From an uncultured Phascolarctobacterium sp. (GTDB lineage Bacteria > Bacillota > Negativicutes > Acidaminococcales > Acidaminococcaceae), in contig CAJLLL010000031.1 in assembly GCA_905207485.1 (NCBI GenBank), positions 1-23,851 on the forward strand: a stretch of 23,851 nt of DNA, written 5' to 3'. The position numbers and the translations under genes were made by a program. Positions 22,782 through 23,851 of this stretch are shown here, in pieces. Under the pieces are notes generated by a model. It did not search any database, had not been told where the DNA came from, and saw only the letters and a list, made by a program, of their open reading frames with translations. Within the stretch, counting starts at the first letter, position 1, and each line of letters opens with the position of its first letter.

Positions 22782-23851
22782 TTAGAAAGTGAATACAACT
22801 TCAGACCAGATTGCCTGATCATCAAGATCGCCTTCACGAGATTCAAGGTCATAGTATTTAACTGCTGCTACGATGTTTTTAGCAAGAGCTACGTTAGCAC
22901 CTACTTCATAACCTTTAAAGCCATCAGTAACTTCATCATTACCAAATTTTGCATATTTCCAATCATTCATAACGCCATTGTATCCATCATTGGTGTTATC
23001 AAGATAAGTCATACCAGGCATATCATAGTAGTTAGCGTATACGCCCCAGCTACCAGGCTGAGATGCTTTAGCTCCTTTATATGCTAAACCGGCTACCCAA
23101 CCGTTGTTATCCATGCCTTCATCTTCATCAGAAGAACCATAAAGCCATTCAGCAGAAAGCTTCAAATCTTTAGCAATAGGAAGAGCTGCGCCTACATTGT
23201 AAATATCCTGATTAAATTCATTATCTACTTTGTAGTAAGATACATAAGCATCAACAACGCCAAGTTTAGCAGTTACGTCAGCAACATACAGACGATCTTC
23301 AGAAATACCAGTTACATCATCGCCTTCGCCTTTACCTGCAAAACCAGTAATTTTTACTTTATCACCATAAACAAATTTAGCACCATCAAATTCAGCATCT
23401 ACTACATTGCCGGTGTGAAGTTTAAGGTTCTGACGGCCAAGGTCGGTTTTAACGCCACCAATACGACCAGATACATAAGCCCAGTTAAGAACAACATCAT
23501 CTTCTGCTTTGTCGCCACGATGAACTTTCTGACCTTGTGCATCAGTAGTTTCACCATCAAAATACTGACTGTTTTCAAAACGTCCGGTGTAGCTCCAGTC
23601 TTCGTTAATCTGACCATTCAGGAACAAACGGGTACGGAGACGGCCTTCACCCGGACCATTATCTCTGTCACGATAAGAAGCACGGATCTGACCAGTAATT
23701 TTTACGTTGTCAGCTTTTTTCTCGAGGTTAGCTACGCGTACGCCGAGGCTGTCCAGTTCATCAGCAAATTCTGCTGCCAGTTTATCAACGTTAGCACCTT
23801 TTGCCATTGCTTTTGCTACAATCTGTGCCATTTCATAACGGGTCATCAGTT
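22782..23851 (-). CDS. SLH-domain outer-membrane porin (OmpM-like), N-terminus beyond the window
   Basis: About 356 residues of an outer-membrane beta-barrel protein are present; the frame continues past the right edge (LMTRYEMAQIVAKAM). That opening is the end of an SLH domain, which binds peptidoglycan. A coiled-coil linker follows (VDKLAAEFADELDSLGVRVANLEKKAD), then a barrel beginning VKITGQIRASYRD. The chain ends in SEVVFTF, with the C-terminal Phe used by the BAM machinery. SLH-plus-barrel porins are typical of diderm Firmicutes (Negativicutes), where they tether the outer membrane. Usual length is about 400-450 residues, so a signal peptide and the rest of SLH should lie just outside. 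The first Met inside the window is not the true start. Two terminators follow it. Confidence 0.88.
   Translation of the reverse strand, partial: LMTRYEMAQIVAKAMAKGANVDKLAAEFADELDSLGVRVANLEKKADNVKITGQIRASYRDRDNGPGEGRLRTRLFLNGQINEDWSYTGRFENSQYFDGETTDAQGQKVHRGDKAEDDVVLNWAYVSGRIGGVKTDLGRQNLKLHTGNVVDAEFDGAKFVYGDKVKITGFAGKGEGDDVTGISEDRLYVADVTAKLGVVDAYVSYYKVDNEFNQDIYNVGAALPIAKDLKLSAEWLYGSSDEDEGMDNNGWVAGLAYKGAKASQPGSWGVYANYYDMPGMTYLDNTNDGYNGVMNDWKYAKFGNDEVTDGFKGYEVGANVALAKNIVAAVKYYDLESREGDLDDQAIWSEVVFTF

Overview
The window joins DNA from two different genomes. Bases 1 to about 2,270 carry the 3' end of an isoleucyl-tRNA synthetase gene and the 5' half of a glycogen phosphorylase gene. Their protein sequence and codon choice (many GGA, CTT, CGT) look like a Clostridia/Lachnospiraceae-type genome. 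Within one open frame, at about 2,215-2,285, the phosphorylase becomes a DUF4127 protein. From there to the end, codon choice (GGC, CGC, TTA) and gene content are those of a diderm Firmicute (Negativicutes, in the Phascolarctobacterium/Acidaminococcus/Selenomonas neighbourhood). The strongest taxon marker is the SLH-linked, Phe-ending beta-barrel porin at the right edge. A metagenomic assembly chimera is the simplest explanation of the junction. No genus can be fixed from sequence inspection alone.

Layout after the junction: DUF4127 fragment (+), ending at a shared bidirectional terminator. Then a minus-strand housekeeping run, read right to left: lepB, rbgA, rnhB, yraN, yifB/comM, ACT-domain regulator, PFL/DUF711 protein, nth. 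A 327-bp divergent control region with direct repeats separates lepB from a plus-strand ribose operon, rbsK-rbsD-rbsA-rbsC-rbsB, which closes with a perfect bidirectional terminator facing a GNAT acetyltransferase (N-acetylglutamate synthase-like).

The accessory part is a compact minus-strand type III-A CRISPR effector operon, cas10(csm1)-csm2-csm3-csm4-csm5-cas6 (22,575 to 16,058). Its genes overlap by 1-4 bases or lie 3 bases apart. There is no cas1, cas2, csm6 or other CARF effector, and no proper array. Only one repeat-like element plus a degenerate second one lie directly behind cas6, and the second overlaps the cas6 stop codon.

Two active-site motifs of this complex are changed. The Cas10 cyclase motif GGDD reads GSDN, while the HD nuclease motif is intact. 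The Csm3 catalytic Asp (S. thermophilus D33 position) is Glu (E37). Together with the missing cyclic-oligoadenylate effector, this suggests a type III system that does not signal through cOA and may be altered in target-RNA cleavage, leaving Cas10 HD DNase activity as the most plausible output. This is the most interesting part of the window. It rests on directly read residues plus family knowledge; the functional consequence is inference.

The right edge holds a partial OmpM-like porin gene, followed by two minus-strand terminators that insulate the CRISPR operon from it.
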